Shown: piece after piece, positions 17,714-27,000 of the stretch
Layout of the letters: the number at the start of each line of letters is the position of its first letter
Numbering within the stretch: position 1 is the stretch's first letter
Assembly (NCBI GenBank): GCA_016342685.1
Contig: JAEINU010000007.1
Span: 88,201 to 152,200 of the forward strand
Direction of reading: 5' to 3'
DNA length: 64,000 bases
Source: Bacteroidales bacterium
Lineage (GTDB): Bacteria > Bacteroidota > Bacteroidia > Bacteroidales > UBA12077
The notes under the pieces: generated by a model
Database searches by the model: none
The model's input: only the letters and a program-made list of their open reading frames with translations
What the model was told of the DNA's origin: nothing
Program-made: the position numbers and the translations under genes

Positions 17714-18756
17714 TATTTTTCTTCTTTAAAAAATATTTGATAATACTGCATTCCTGTTTTTTCATCAACTCCACGAGAGATGTATTCTCTGTTACCGTGC
17801 ACATAAATATGGAAGTTCTTATCAAGTTTTATAACACTTTTAAAAATACGTGCTTGTTTTTTTACTGCACTATCCGAAATCTGAAATTCATCTGAAATCT
17901 GAACTTCGTTGTCAGATTCATATACTTTCTTATAATCGTTAAAGCTGCCTATAATATCCTTATCTTCAATTACTTTTTCGGCGAAATCTTCCATTTCGAA
18001 GTTGTCGGTTTCTTTAAAGAATTTCTTTGATTTATTAATTAAATCGACCTGATCGGCTTTTGCCATGTCGTATTCGTTCGGAAGTTCCTTAATTACAAAA
18101 TCCTTGTACATTTTCATCACATTTTCGGTGTGATAATATTCATCTTCACGTTGTTTGATTTTAAGAAAATCATCAATCCAATATCGAGCATCTTCTCCTT
18201 TGCTAAGTTTATCGACCGACGTAACTACATATCCATTTTCTTTTTCAGTATTTAGAATCAAACATCCTTTATCTAATTTTTTAATGTCGATTCCTTGCTC
18301 GCTTTCTATGGAATAGTTGTCTTCGTTCGGATAAACTTTTAAAAAAGTTTCTTTTGTTTCTGATTTAAATAATCCAATTGCATCGACAGGTTCGTTATTA
18401 AACTCTAGATCTTGGAAATATACTGTGTAAAACTCACCACCATTAATGTTTGGATGAGTAGAGTTTTCGTAAAGATGTTTTGCCAAATTCATTGATTGAT
18501 CCATGATTTGTTCTGGATCATCAAATACTTTTTGTGCGTAATGATATACTTCGTTTAAGTTTAAATCAGATTCGTGATAGAAATTGAAGAATTCGTTTGA
18601 TTTAAATGGAGTAAGAAAATATTTGGTAAGTAATTCTTTAATCTCATCATTAATGTTTAATAAGTCTTTAGAAAAACGAATATTCTCTTCGCTGTATTTA
18701 CTTCCAACTTTATGAACAACTAGTTGGTCTATAATTGTTTCTGAAAATAAGATCAT
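17713..18756 (-). CDS. Nucleoid-associated protein (NdpA/YejK family)
   Basis: 347 residues from the ATG at 18756 (MILFSETIIDQLVVHKVGSK). An upstream extension of the frame begins with GTG inside a hairpin and encodes a non-homologous hydrophobic stretch, so it is rejected. The protein matches the 37-kDa nucleoid-associated family: the N-terminal VVHKVGSK, a central 'FKSNEFFNFYHESDLNLNEV' region, and 'ALGLFKSETKETFLKV'-like segments. Such proteins bind the nucleoid, with an unclear role. It heads a leftward operon with ywbE, and a terminator-like hairpin lies in its leader. Confidence 0.85.
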   Translation of the reverse strand: MILFSETIIDQLVVHKVGSKYSEENIRFSKDLLNINDEIKELLTKYFLTPFKSNEFFNFYHESDLNLNEVYHYAQKVFDDPEQIMDQSMNLAKHLYENSTHPNINGGEFYTVYFQDLEFNNEPVDAIGLFKSETKETFLKVYPNEDNYSIESEQGIDIKKLDKGCLILNTEKENGYVVTSVDKLSKGEDARYWIDDFLKIKQREDEYYHTENVMKMYKDFVIKELPNEYDMAKADQVDLINKSKKFFKETDNFEMEDFAEKVIEDKDIIGSFNDYKKVYESDNEVQISDEFQISDSAVKKQARIFKSVIKLDKNFHIYVHGNREYISRGVDEKTGMQYYQIFFKEEK

Positions 18757-18800
18757 AAATAATATTTTTAAACTGCAATAAAGGTACTGTATAAAAAACA

Positions 18801-18832
18801 AATATCCCCAGGCAACCACACCCGAGGATATT
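18801..18832 (-). terminator. Terminator-like hairpin upstream of the nucleoid-associated gene
   Basis: On the minus strand 14 bases pair with 14 (including five G-U pairs) around a UGGU loop, from AAUAUCC at one end to GGAUAUU at the other, followed by UGUUUUUUAU. It could end transcription from the broken gene at 18922-19173. It also lies between a consensus -7 element (18870-18877) and the start at 18756, so it could act as an attenuator in that leader. Confidence 0.75.
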
Positions 18833-18869
18833 CTAAATTAAATTTCGAAAATCGAAAAATAACCTGATG

Positions 18870-18877
18870 CAAAGATA
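18870..18877 (-). promoter_or_regulatory. Candidate -7 element for the nucleoid-associated operon
   Basis: The minus strand reads TATCTTTG followed by CATC, a very typical Bacteroidota -7 element. A TTTG lies about 24 bases upstream, a little too far. If used, the transcript would have a ~105-base leader containing the hairpin at 18801-18832. Confidence 0.5.
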
Positions 18878-18921
18878 CTCAATAAAAGTATTTTTTTGCT
18901 ACAAAAACAAATAAAGATTGC

Positions 18922-19194
18922 TTAGAACTCAAAGTGATAACCCACGCTAATAGTAACCGGAGTTAATTTACTCATTTCGTAACTATAATCTATTAATTCG
19001 TTTCGGTAGGTCTCTACATCATCAGATCGAATCGGTACAATTAGATCAACATTTATCCCACTCTTTTTTTTGCTTCCAAAACTTAAACAATAGATAGTTT
19101 TATTGGCCATTCCAAGTCCAAAGTTGAGATGCTTATAATTTGGATTTTTAGCATATGTGCTAGCGGATAGCAATACAGCACAGAATAAGTTTTT
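18922..19194 (-). pseudogene. Remnant of an outer-membrane beta-barrel protein gene
   Basis: The open frame gives 83 residues from a TTG at 19173. Upstream it continues as KNLFCAVL in frame to a TAA, so together it reads like the second half of a signal peptide (FCAVLLSASTYA) with no start codon. The mature part goes straight from 'NPNYKHLNFGLGMAN' to 'GINVDLIVPI' and a final strand 'TPVTISVGYHFEF' ending in Phe, as outer-membrane barrels do. It is far too short for a barrel, so start codon and middle strands appear lost. A short functional peptide cannot be excluded. Confidence 0.55.
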
Positions 19195-19210
19195 TTATTA
19201 AAAAACAGAT

Positions 19211-20311
19211 CTAGTTGAAGTTAATTTCTGGAAAAACGGCAAGATTTAAAGCTGCTTTTTTATACTTGGCAGATTGTTTAGGGTTTGATTGTTTTACAAT
19301 TCGTGAAAGTCCAAAATAAGCGTATGATTTATATTGATTTGCAAAATCACCATATTTGTCAAGTTGATTGATGCTTTTTTTGTAAATTATTTCAGCATCG
19401 GCTAAATTCTTATCTTTCTTTTCAAGAATAATTCCTTCATAAATCTGTGCAATAGTTGTAAAAAAGTCGTTGCTATGATTTGTGTGTTCTAATACTAGAA
19501 TTAATTCTTTTGCTTTATTGTATTTCTTTAAAAGTAAAAGATTTTGAACCTGATACAAATCATAAAGCAAGTTATTGGGATAGTCTTTTGTTAATTGTTT
19601 TATATACTTGAGAGCCTTCTTAAAATCTTTCTCAAAATACATATTAACATAAACCAGAAAGAACAAGGACTCTGTTTTAAGAAATATGCCATGTTTTCCA
19701 TTAAATTCTAACTGTTTTATTCCCTTTGTGGCATTTCCATTAGGAAAGAAGTATGCCACAGGTTTATAAACAGGATGTGCTTTAGGGTAATATTCTCTGT
19801 AGTAGTTGTATACTCCCGAAGAAAAATTGAAGTCGATTAATGAATCTGTTAACTCAAAACCTTTAATCAACATTTTATACGCACTGTTCAAATGAGGAAT
19901 AACCTTCCCTGAAATATGATTATCAGCAAAATATTGCATAATTAACAATCTCCCTAACAAATTGAAAAAGATAGCTTCTGAATTATCTTCGTTTTTCTCA
20001 AGTTGTTTTTCGACTTTTACTAATGCTTGAGCAAGGCTGTTTAGAAAATCTTCTTCATATTTACTTTCTGGTGTTATTGGAAAATATTTCCAGTAAAGAG
20101 TTAAAGATCTATAAATACCAGGAAAGGGGTGATTAGGATATTCTTTTTCAAGATTCTCAATTGTTTTTTCCGAATTTAGAAACCTAAAATTATAGATGCT
20201 ATCTATGTTTTGCTGCAATTCTTGTACATACAAAGTGTCAGTTAGAATTGATTCTTGACTATAAATATTTAATGTAACAACTAAAAAACAAAAAGTTATA
20301 AATCTGCTCAT
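19211..20311 (-). CDS. Secreted TPR-like helical protein of unknown function
   Basis: A 366-residue protein with a signal peptide (MSRFITFCFLVVTLNIYSQ) and a helical mature part with loosely repeated pairs of helices, e.g. 'FKKALKYIKQLTKDYPNNLLYDLYQ' and 'KYNKAKELILVLEH', as in divergent TPR proteins. It has no lipobox and no other domain. It is probably periplasmic and may act as a scaffold, but no function can be assigned. The broken outer-membrane gene follows directly. A TACTTTTG box at 20341-20348 on the minus strand is a possible promoter. Confidence 0.75.
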   Translation of the reverse strand: MSRFITFCFLVVTLNIYSQESILTDTLYVQELQQNIDSIYNFRFLNSEKTIENLEKEYPNHPFPGIYRSLTLYWKYFPITPESKYEEDFLNSLAQALVKVEKQLEKNEDNSEAIFFNLLGRLLIMQYFADNHISGKVIPHLNSAYKMLIKGFELTDSLIDFNFSSGVYNYYREYYPKAHPVYKPVAYFFPNGNATKGIKQLEFNGKHGIFLKTESLFFLVYVNMYFEKDFKKALKYIKQLTKDYPNNLLYDLYQVQNLLLLKKYNKAKELILVLEHTNHSNDFFTTIAQIYEGIILEKKDKNLADAEIIYKKSINQLDKYGDFANQYKSYAYFGLSRIVKQSNPKQSAKYKKAALNLAVFPEINFN

Positions 20312-20393
20312 CTAATTTAAAAGTATTTACAATTCAAAATCAAAAGTAAATGTATAAACAGTTTTCTTTTATTTTGTTATTTTAATGCTAAAA

Positions 20394-21227
20394 TTAGTTT
20401 AAAGTAAAGCTTTTTTTTACTCGCACTCCTTTTTCTGTTTTATGAACCTTAGCACACTCATTATATAAATCGTGCTGAAAAAACAAAGTGTAGTTTTTAT
20501 CTGCAGCCTCGTTCAGGAAATCTTCTTTTTCTTGGAGCATTTTCATAGGATAAACATCATAAGCCATATTCCAAACTAAAGGAATGTGTGCTGTAGATGG
20601 AATTAGGTCGGCCATAAATACTATTGTTTCCTTACCAGTATTTATGAAAGGAATGATTTGACCTACGGTATGTCCATTATATAAACGAAGATTTATTCCA
20701 GGATATAGTTCTATATCTTGTTCAACAAATTTTAACTGCCCACTATCAAACATTGGTTTTAGATTCTCTTCTAAAAAAGCAGCTCCTTCTTGTTTGTTTG
20801 GTTTCATAGCCCATTCCCAATGAGGTTTACTAACCCAATAATTTGCATTTTTAAAAGTGAGTTCAAATCCCGATTTATCGGAATTGTACTTAACTCCGCC
20901 ACCACAATGATCTGCATGTAGGTGAGTTAGTATAATATCGGTTACATCATCAAAAGAATATCCATTCTTTTTTAAAGCTCCTTCCAATCCATTGCCACCA
21001 TTTAAATAAACATGACTAAAGAATTTCTCGTCTTGTTTATCGCCATATCCATTGTCAATTAGAATTACTCTGTCGCCTGTATCAATTAACAAAGAGCGCA
21101 AAGCCCAATTGCATAAATTGTTTTCATCTGCCGGATATTTTTTATTCCATAAAAATTTAGGAACAACTCCAAACATTGAGCCACCATCAATTTTAAAGTT
21201 TGTAATATGAATAGGATATAGTTTCAT
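20394..21227 (-). CDS. Metallo-beta-lactamase-fold hydrolase
   Basis: A 277-residue cytoplasmic enzyme with the MBL zinc site THLHADHCGGG (H102, H104, D106, H107), later ligand regions around 'LYNGHTVGQ' and 'FMADLIPS', and a final His in 'FFQHD'. Overall it resembles the quorum-quenching lactonase/AttM-like branch of MBL hydrolases, which are Met- and Trp-rich around the N-terminal 'FGVVPKFLWNKKYP'. The substrate is unknown. It is divergent from mpl. Confidence 0.85.
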   Translation of the reverse strand: MKLYPIHITNFKIDGGSMFGVVPKFLWNKKYPADENNLCNWALRSLLIDTGDRVILIDNGYGDKQDEKFFSHVYLNGGNGLEGALKKNGYSFDDVTDIILTHLHADHCGGGVKYNSDKSGFELTFKNANYWVSKPHWEWAMKPNKQEGAAFLEENLKPMFDSGQLKFVEQDIELYPGINLRLYNGHTVGQIIPFINTGKETIVFMADLIPSTAHIPLVWNMAYDVYPMKMLQEKEDFLNEAADKNYTLFFQHDLYNECAKVHKTEKGVRVKKSFTLN

Positions 21228-21307
21228 AACAGAAATAGATTTAATTCAATATTTAATATTTCGAGTACAGTTTATTATCTTCACGCATTAAATACAAATA
21301 TATAATA

Positions 21308-22669
21308 ATGAAAGTTCATTTTATAGCAATTGGTGGCAGTGCAATGCATAATTTAGCCATAAGCCTTTGTAAAAAAGGATATCAGGTTTCAGGGTCAGAT
21401 GATGAAATATTTGAACCATCACGAAGTCGACTGAGTAAGCACGGGATATTACCCGAAAAAAGCGGATGGGATGTTGCAAAAATCAATACTGATATTGATG
21501 CTGTAATACTTGGCATGCATGCCAGAGAAGATAACCCTGAATTAATAAAGGCACGAGAATTAAAATTGAGAATATATTCTTATCCGGAATATTTATACGA
21601 ACAAACTAAAAATAAGATTAGAGTGGTAATTGGTGGTAGTCATGGGAAGACAACCATTACCTCAATGATAATGCATGTGTTGAAATTTCACAACAAGAAG
21701 TTTGATTACATGGTTGGTGCTCAGATTGATGGCTTTGATACAATGGTTAGTTTATCTAACGATACGTCTGTTGCTGTTTTCGAAGGTGACGAGTACCTTT
21801 CGTCTCCAATTGATCGCAGACCAAAGTTCCATTTATACAAACCTCACATTGCAGTTTTGAGTGGTATTGCATGGGATCATATCAATGTTTTTCCAACGTT
21901 CGAAAATTATGTAGATCAGTTTAAAATATTTATTGATAAGATTGAAGAAAAAGGTTCCTTGTTCTATTGCGATTTGGATTCAAATCTTACTAGTCTTGTT
22001 GCAAATACAAACAATAGTATCGAAAAAACAGCATATGGCGTTCATCCTTTTTCAATAGAAAAGGGCATAACATATGTAAATAGCATGGATGAGAATATTC
22101 CACTAAAGATTTTCGGTGAACATAATCTTCAAAATATGAACGCCGCTAAATTGGTTTGTAATAAACTCGATATTAGCGATAATGATTTTTACATGGCAAT
22201 TGCTGAATTTAGTGGGGCATCGAAACGATTAGAGGTTCTAGCTGAAAACACAGAAACAAAGATTTTTTTGGATTTTGCGCACTCGCCATCAAAGTTAAAG
22301 GCGACAGTTAATGCCGTTAAGAACCAGTATAAAGGCAAAAAACTTTTTGCAGTTATGGAATTACATACTTTTAGCAGCCTTAATAGTGATTTTCTCAGTG
22401 AATATAAAGATTGCATGAATGAAGCAGATGTTGGAGTTGTATATTATAATCCCGACGTTATTAAGCATAAGAAACTTGAATCAATTAGTATGGAGCAAGT
22501 GAGAAGAGCCTTTAATAAAGATGATCTTACAATAATCATTTCACAGGCAGAATTGTTAAAATTCATAAAAAAAACAAACTTATTGAATACTAGTCTTTTA
22601 ATGATGAGTAGCGGTAATTTTTCGGGTATTGATTTAAAAAGTTTTGCAAAAGATCTATTAAAATCATAA
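21308..22669 (+). CDS. mpl: UDP-N-acetylmuramate:L-alanyl-gamma-D-glutamyl-meso-diaminopimelate ligase
   Basis: A 453-residue Mur ligase of the recycling type, joining the recovered tripeptide to UDP-MurNAc. The N-terminal Rossmann domain begins HFIAIGGSAMHNLA, the P-loop is GGSHGKTTIT (about 112-121), and the central domain holds 'SVAVFEGDEYLSS', typical of Mpl and different from MurC. The length is as expected. It fits a meso-diaminopimelate cell wall, in line with dapD further right. Confidence 0.9.
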   Translation: MKVHFIAIGGSAMHNLAISLCKKGYQVSGSDDEIFEPSRSRLSKHGILPEKSGWDVAKINTDIDAVILGMHAREDNPELIKARELKLRIYSYPEYLYEQTKNKIRVVIGGSHGKTTITSMIMHVLKFHNKKFDYMVGAQIDGFDTMVSLSNDTSVAVFEGDEYLSSPIDRRPKFHLYKPHIAVLSGIAWDHINVFPTFENYVDQFKIFIDKIEEKGSLFYCDLDSNLTSLVANTNNSIEKTAYGVHPFSIEKGITYVNSMDENIPLKIFGEHNLQNMNAAKLVCNKLDISDNDFYMAIAEFSGASKRLEVLAENTETKIFLDFAHSPSKLKATVNAVKNQYKGKKLFAVMELHTFSSLNSDFLSEYKDCMNEADVGVVYYNPDVIKHKKLESISMEQVRRAFNKDDLTIIISQAELLKFIKKTNLLNTSLLMMSSGNFSGIDLKSFAKDLLKS

Positions 22670-22831
22670 AATCATTTGTTTATTTCAAAATCTTTTGCTT
22701 TTTTTGCTGCTCGAAAATTTGAAAGAGTACATTGAAATTATTGTTGTAAAGGAGATTATTTAGAAATCTAGGGTAAATATTCATCGTTGAAATACATCTT
22801 AAAAAAAAAGATGAAAAAAATGAAAAAAATA

Positions 22832-22862
22832 TTTGCAAGAATGAAAAAATCATTTACTTTTG
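22832..22862 (+). promoter_or_regulatory. Strong consensus promoter of tRNA-Glu and rpsT
   Basis: TTTG (22832-22835), 19 bases, then TACTTTTG (22855-22862): a perfect Bacteroidota -33/-7 pair. Long A-tracts just upstream (22801-22830) could act like an UP element. It lies 27 bases before the tRNA. Confidence 0.85.
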
Positions 22863-22889
22863 CACCACCAAGTTTTAAACTTGAATAAT

Positions 22890-22961
22890 GGTCCGTTCGT
22901 CTAGGGGTTAGGACGCTAGGTTTTCATCCTAGTAACAGGGGTTCGATTCCCCTACGGACTA
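22890..22961 (+). tRNA. tRNA-Glu (anticodon UUC)
   Basis: A 72-base cloverleaf without encoded CCA. The acceptor stem GGTCCGT pairs with ACGGACT, with a G-U at the end. The anticodon stem is CTAGG/CCTAG with loop TTTTCAT and anticodon TTC, and the T arm is AGGGG-TTCGATT-CCCCT. It is 29 bases before rpsT and probably shares its promoter. Confidence 0.95.
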
Positions 22962-22990
22962 CAAAGTTTTAATAAGTTAACGGAGAAGTT

Positions 22991-23242
22991 ATGGCAAACC
23001 ATAAGTCAGCAGAGAAAAGAGCAAGACAAAACGAAGTAGCACGATTACATAATAAATATTATGCAAGAGGAGCTCGTAATATGATTAAGAAGTTACGTGA
23101 AACTACTGATAAAACTGAGGCAACTGAAATGTTACCAAAAGTTTGTGCAACGCTTGATAAATTAGCTAAGAAAAATATTATCCATACAAATAAGGCAGCG
23201 AATTTAAAATCAAGCTTGACATTATTAGTAAATAAGTTATAA
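22991..23242 (+). CDS. rpsT: 30S ribosomal protein bS20
   Basis: An 83-residue, strongly basic protein opening MANHKSAEKRARQN, the S20 signature, and ending in a helix with 'NIIHTNKAANLKSSLT'. The length is normal. It binds 16S rRNA in the small subunit. A GGAG stands 8 bases before the ATG, one of the few Shine-Dalgarno-like sequences in this window. It is probably co-transcribed with the tRNA-Glu gene and ended by the hairpin at 23261. Confidence 0.97.
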   Translation: MANHKSAEKRARQNEVARLHNKYYARGARNMIKKLRETTDKTEATEMLPKVCATLDKLAKKNIIHTNKAANLKSSLTLLVNKL

Positions 23243-23260
23243 TCAAACTTACATATTTCA

Positions 23261-23293
23261 AAAGCCTTTCTTCATACGAAGAAAGGCTTTTTT
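23261..23293 (+). terminator. Rho-independent terminator of rpsT
   Basis: A perfect 13-base stem (AAAGCCTTTCTTC with its complement) and an ATAC loop, followed by TTTTTT-rich sequence, lies 19 bases after the rpsT stop. Confidence 0.93.
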
Positions 23294-23336
23294 GTTTTTA
23301 TACTTTTCCTAACTTTACAAACTAAATTTCTTTATT

Positions 23337-23918
23337 ATGATTAAAAGAGTTTGTGTTTTTTGTGCCTCGAGTCATAAGGTTGATTCAAAATATTTTGATG
23401 TAGCAGAGAGTACTGCTAATCTGTTTGCCAAAAATAGTATTACAACAGTTTATGGTGGTGGAGCAGTTGGTTTAATGGGTAGGCTTGCAGACGTTGCTAT
23501 GGATAAAGGTGGAGAGGTTATTGGAATAATTCCATCGTTTATGATGGATGTGGAGTGGGGGCATAAAAATATTACCGAGCTTATTTTGGTAAAAGATATG
23601 CACGAACGTAAGAAAAAGCTTGTTGAGAATGTTGATGCAATTGTAATTTTGCCTGGAGGTTCGGGAACTTTAGAGGAGGCTATGGAGGTAATTACACTTA
23701 AACGTTTAGGGAAATTTACAAAACCAATAATTTTTGTTAATACGGATGGATTTTACGATAGTTTGTTTCTGTTATTTGAAAAGATGATTGAAGAAAAATT
23801 TATGAGAGAGGAGCATCGGTCTATGTGGCAATCTGTTGACGATCCTGAAAATATTATTTCTGCAATTGAAAAATCACCAATATGGGATGAGTCTGCAATT
23901 AATATTGCAGCTGTTTAA
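23337..23918 (+). CDS. LOG family protein (nucleoside 5'-monophosphate phosphoribohydrolase type)
   Basis: A 193-residue Rossmann-fold protein with the LOG signature PGGSGTLEE (106-114) and the preceding catalytic Arg region 'DMHERKKKL'. By family it releases the base from nucleoside 5'-monophosphates, as cytokinin-activating LOG enzymes do; in bacteria the real substrate is often unclear. The length is typical. It is a single-gene unit between two terminators. Confidence 0.92.
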   Translation: MIKRVCVFCASSHKVDSKYFDVAESTANLFAKNSITTVYGGGAVGLMGRLADVAMDKGGEVIGIIPSFMMDVEWGHKNITELILVKDMHERKKKLVENVDAIVILPGGSGTLEEAMEVITLKRLGKFTKPIIFVNTDGFYDSLFLLFEKMIEEKFMREEHRSMWQSVDDPENIISAIEKSPIWDESAINIAAV

Positions 23919-23952
23919 AAAATAAATTTAGTTCTGAAGAAGTTCAGATATA

Positions 23953-23991
23953 AAAAAGTTGTCACCTTTTGATAAAAGATGACAACTTTTT
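23953..23991. terminator. Bidirectional terminator
   Basis: A long hairpin (AAAAAGTTGTCA with its complement, further pairing CTTTT/AAAAG inside) lies between the convergent LOG and sensor-phosphatase genes, with T-runs on both strands. Confidence 0.9.
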
Positions 23992-24002
23992 CTTATTTGG
24001 TA

Positions 24003-27000
24003 TTAAAATCTTCGTCCAATAAATACAATATCGTCTATTTGTTCATGACTTTTCATCCAATCCAAAATAATTTTTTCTAATTCTACACCTTGTTCTTTCA
24101 TTGGCATATTTTGAATTGAAAGCAGCAAGTTTTTCATGTTCTTTTTTTGGAATTTTCTACCGTTTGGACCACCAAATTGATCTGCATATCCATCCGAGAA
24201 AATAAAGAATGAATCACCCTTTTGGACTTTAATTTCATGATTTGTAAACTTCTTGTCCTTGTGTACGGTAGTCATTCCTATTGGGAATCGATCAGCTTTA
24301 ATTTCTTCTAATTCTCCATCACGAATTTTAATTAAAGGATTGTAACCACCAGAGTACTCTAAAATTTGGGTGTCTTTATTGTAACACATTAAAGCCAGAT
24401 CCATTCCATCGTTAACTACACGCTCGCCTCTAACATTTTTTTGGTGAAGTGCATTGATAATCTCTAAGTCAAGTTGATCTAATATTTTTGCGGGTTCAAG
24501 TATTCCATACTCTCGTACAATTTTTGTTAACATACTATGTCCAAGAATTGACAGAAATGCACCTGGAACACCATGTCCTGTGCAATCTACTGCTGCAATC
24601 ATTTCTTTATTCCCTACAGTCTCTATCCAATAAAAGTCACCACTAACAATATCCTTTGGGCGGAAAAATATAAATGTATCATCAAAAGGAATTTCAGGAG
24701 GTAACACAGCTGTTTGAATACGCTTAGCATATCGAATGCTGTCTGTAATGTCTTTATTCTTTTTCTCTATTTCCAAACTCTTCTGAACTACTTCAGCTGT
24801 TCTTTCTTCTACCTTGTCTTCAAGTATTTTTTTCTCTTTAATGAGATTTTTTTCTCGTACCTTAATGTATGAAACAATACCAATAAGTATTAATACGATT
24901 ATTGAAAGAATAAACCACCAAGTTTTGTAAAATGGAGGACGGATAGAAAAGGAGTAGGTAATTGGTTCCTCATTCCATATGCCAGCACTGTTTTTGGCTT
25001 TTACTTTAAAAATATATTTCCCAGGAGCTAAAGAGGAATATGTTTCAATAGTTCTTCTTGTTATTGGTCTCCAATCTTTATCGGCTGGGGCAAGTAAAAT
25101 TTGATAATGAACAGCGTCTGGATTATTTAAGCAAATACTGTTGTAATCAAATGTAAAGTTGTTTTCTAAGTAACTAAATTTCTGATTTTGAATTAACTCT
25201 CGATCAACTCTATTAACTTGTAATTTTGCAATATGAGTTAGGGGTTGTGGTTGATTGCAAATATCTATTGCAGGTTGGTATTTGGTTACGCCCTTTACTG
25301 TTCCAAACCAAAGATTTCCGTCTTTATCTTTATAGCTTGCATTTTCTTTAGCTTCAATTCCTGTAAATCCACTTTTTTCGGTATAAGTTCTCACATAACC
25401 CTTAGTATCAATCTTATTAAGTCCTCGACTTGTTCCAACGTAAACATTGTTGTTATCGTCTACGTTAAGCTGATTTATTAGATTAGAAAGTAATCCATCA
25501 TTTTCTGTTATTGTCTTAATTATTTCATTCCCATTATAAACCAATACTCCTTTAGTTTGAGTTCCTATCCATATATTTCCTTCTTTATCCTCAATCATAC
25601 ACTTAGGGGTAACTATTCCCTCTAATTCAATTTTTGTGATACTATCTCCAATAATAAGATTTAGGCCTTTGCCATTATTAATTCCGACCCAAATTCGATC
25701 TTTAGAATCTGCATATATAGCTGATATATCAGATCCGTTTAAGCCATTTATCTGACTTAAGAATTCGCTTTTTTGATTGTCGATTTCGTAATATATTATA
25801 CCAGAAAGTGTTCCTACCCATAGTTGGTTTTCTGAATCAACATCAAGTGCTGTAACAGAATTAGTTCGGCTAAAGTACCTATTAATTATTGGATTAAACT
25901 CAAAACGTCCCGATTTGTAATTATACATATTCACGCCGTTATCTTCAGTTCCAATCCATATATTTCCGTTGTTATCATTTTTTAAATACCTTATATCATC
26001 ACCAATGCTATTTGTGGCGTTATTATAATGGGCAAATTGAATTCCTTTACGGCCAGCTTTGGGATTGTATATTGAAATACCTTTACTTGTTCCAAACCAA
26101 TACTTTCCACCTTTATCCTGAACAACCGACCAAATATTTTGATCAATTAATCCATCCTTTTTGCTGAATGATTCAAATTTCTCGCCCTTAAATACAGATA
26201 GACCATGTTCATTTGTTCCGATTAGAATATTTCCTTCAACGTCTTCTTTAATTTTCCAGATTTTTAGATCTGCTAGCCCATTTGAATTATTAAATGTTTT
26301 AATTCCAGATTCAGAGAATTTACTAATTCCACCACCCCAGGTTCCTACCCATATATTTCCTTGAGAATCTTCTGCAATTGTGCTTATCCAATTATCAGCT
26401 AATCCATCGCGTTTAGCATCATATATTTTAAATTCGTCTTTATCTTTCATATAGCGGAATAATCCACCATGAAATGTTCCAAACCAGATATCTCCCTTTT
26501 TATCCTCGTGCATATCGGTAATTTGAAAATACCGACTAAGGCCTTTGGGTGCAAATCCTTCAAAAGAGTTTTCTTTTTTATTGTATTTTTTTATCCCAGC
26601 TTCTGTTATAAAAAACACAGTGTTGTTTTTGGCAATTGTTCCTGAAAAAACTCTATCGCCGAGTTGTTTTCCTTTAAATTGCTCAAAAATTAGTTTGTTG
26701 GGATCAAGTTCAAACGGATTTTCTAATTTAATTAAACCATCGCCTAGGGTTGTTATCCACAAAATGTTGTCGGTATCATATAAAAACGAGGTAATTTCAA
26801 CGGTAAGTTGTTCTCCTATCGGGTGGATCTGAAAATCTTTTCCATTGTAAAGCGTGATCTTCCCAGATTTATGCCCCATCCATATATTTCCTTTAGGATC
26901 TTTTATTATAGCTTTTATTCCACCTTCAGCTAGACCATCTTCTGAAGTATAATTATGAAAGTTTACACCGTCGAATTTTGAAATGCCACTTTCTGAAGCA

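Noticed and set aside
18757..18819. N-terminal extension of the nucleoid-associated protein
   Set aside because: It starts with GTG within a terminator-like hairpin and encodes a hydrophobic stretch foreign to the family.
24300..27000. Repeated sequence blocks that might be a DNA repeat array
   Set aside because: They are the degenerate Reg_prop protein repeats; there is no conserved repeat-spacer pattern as in a CRISPR array.
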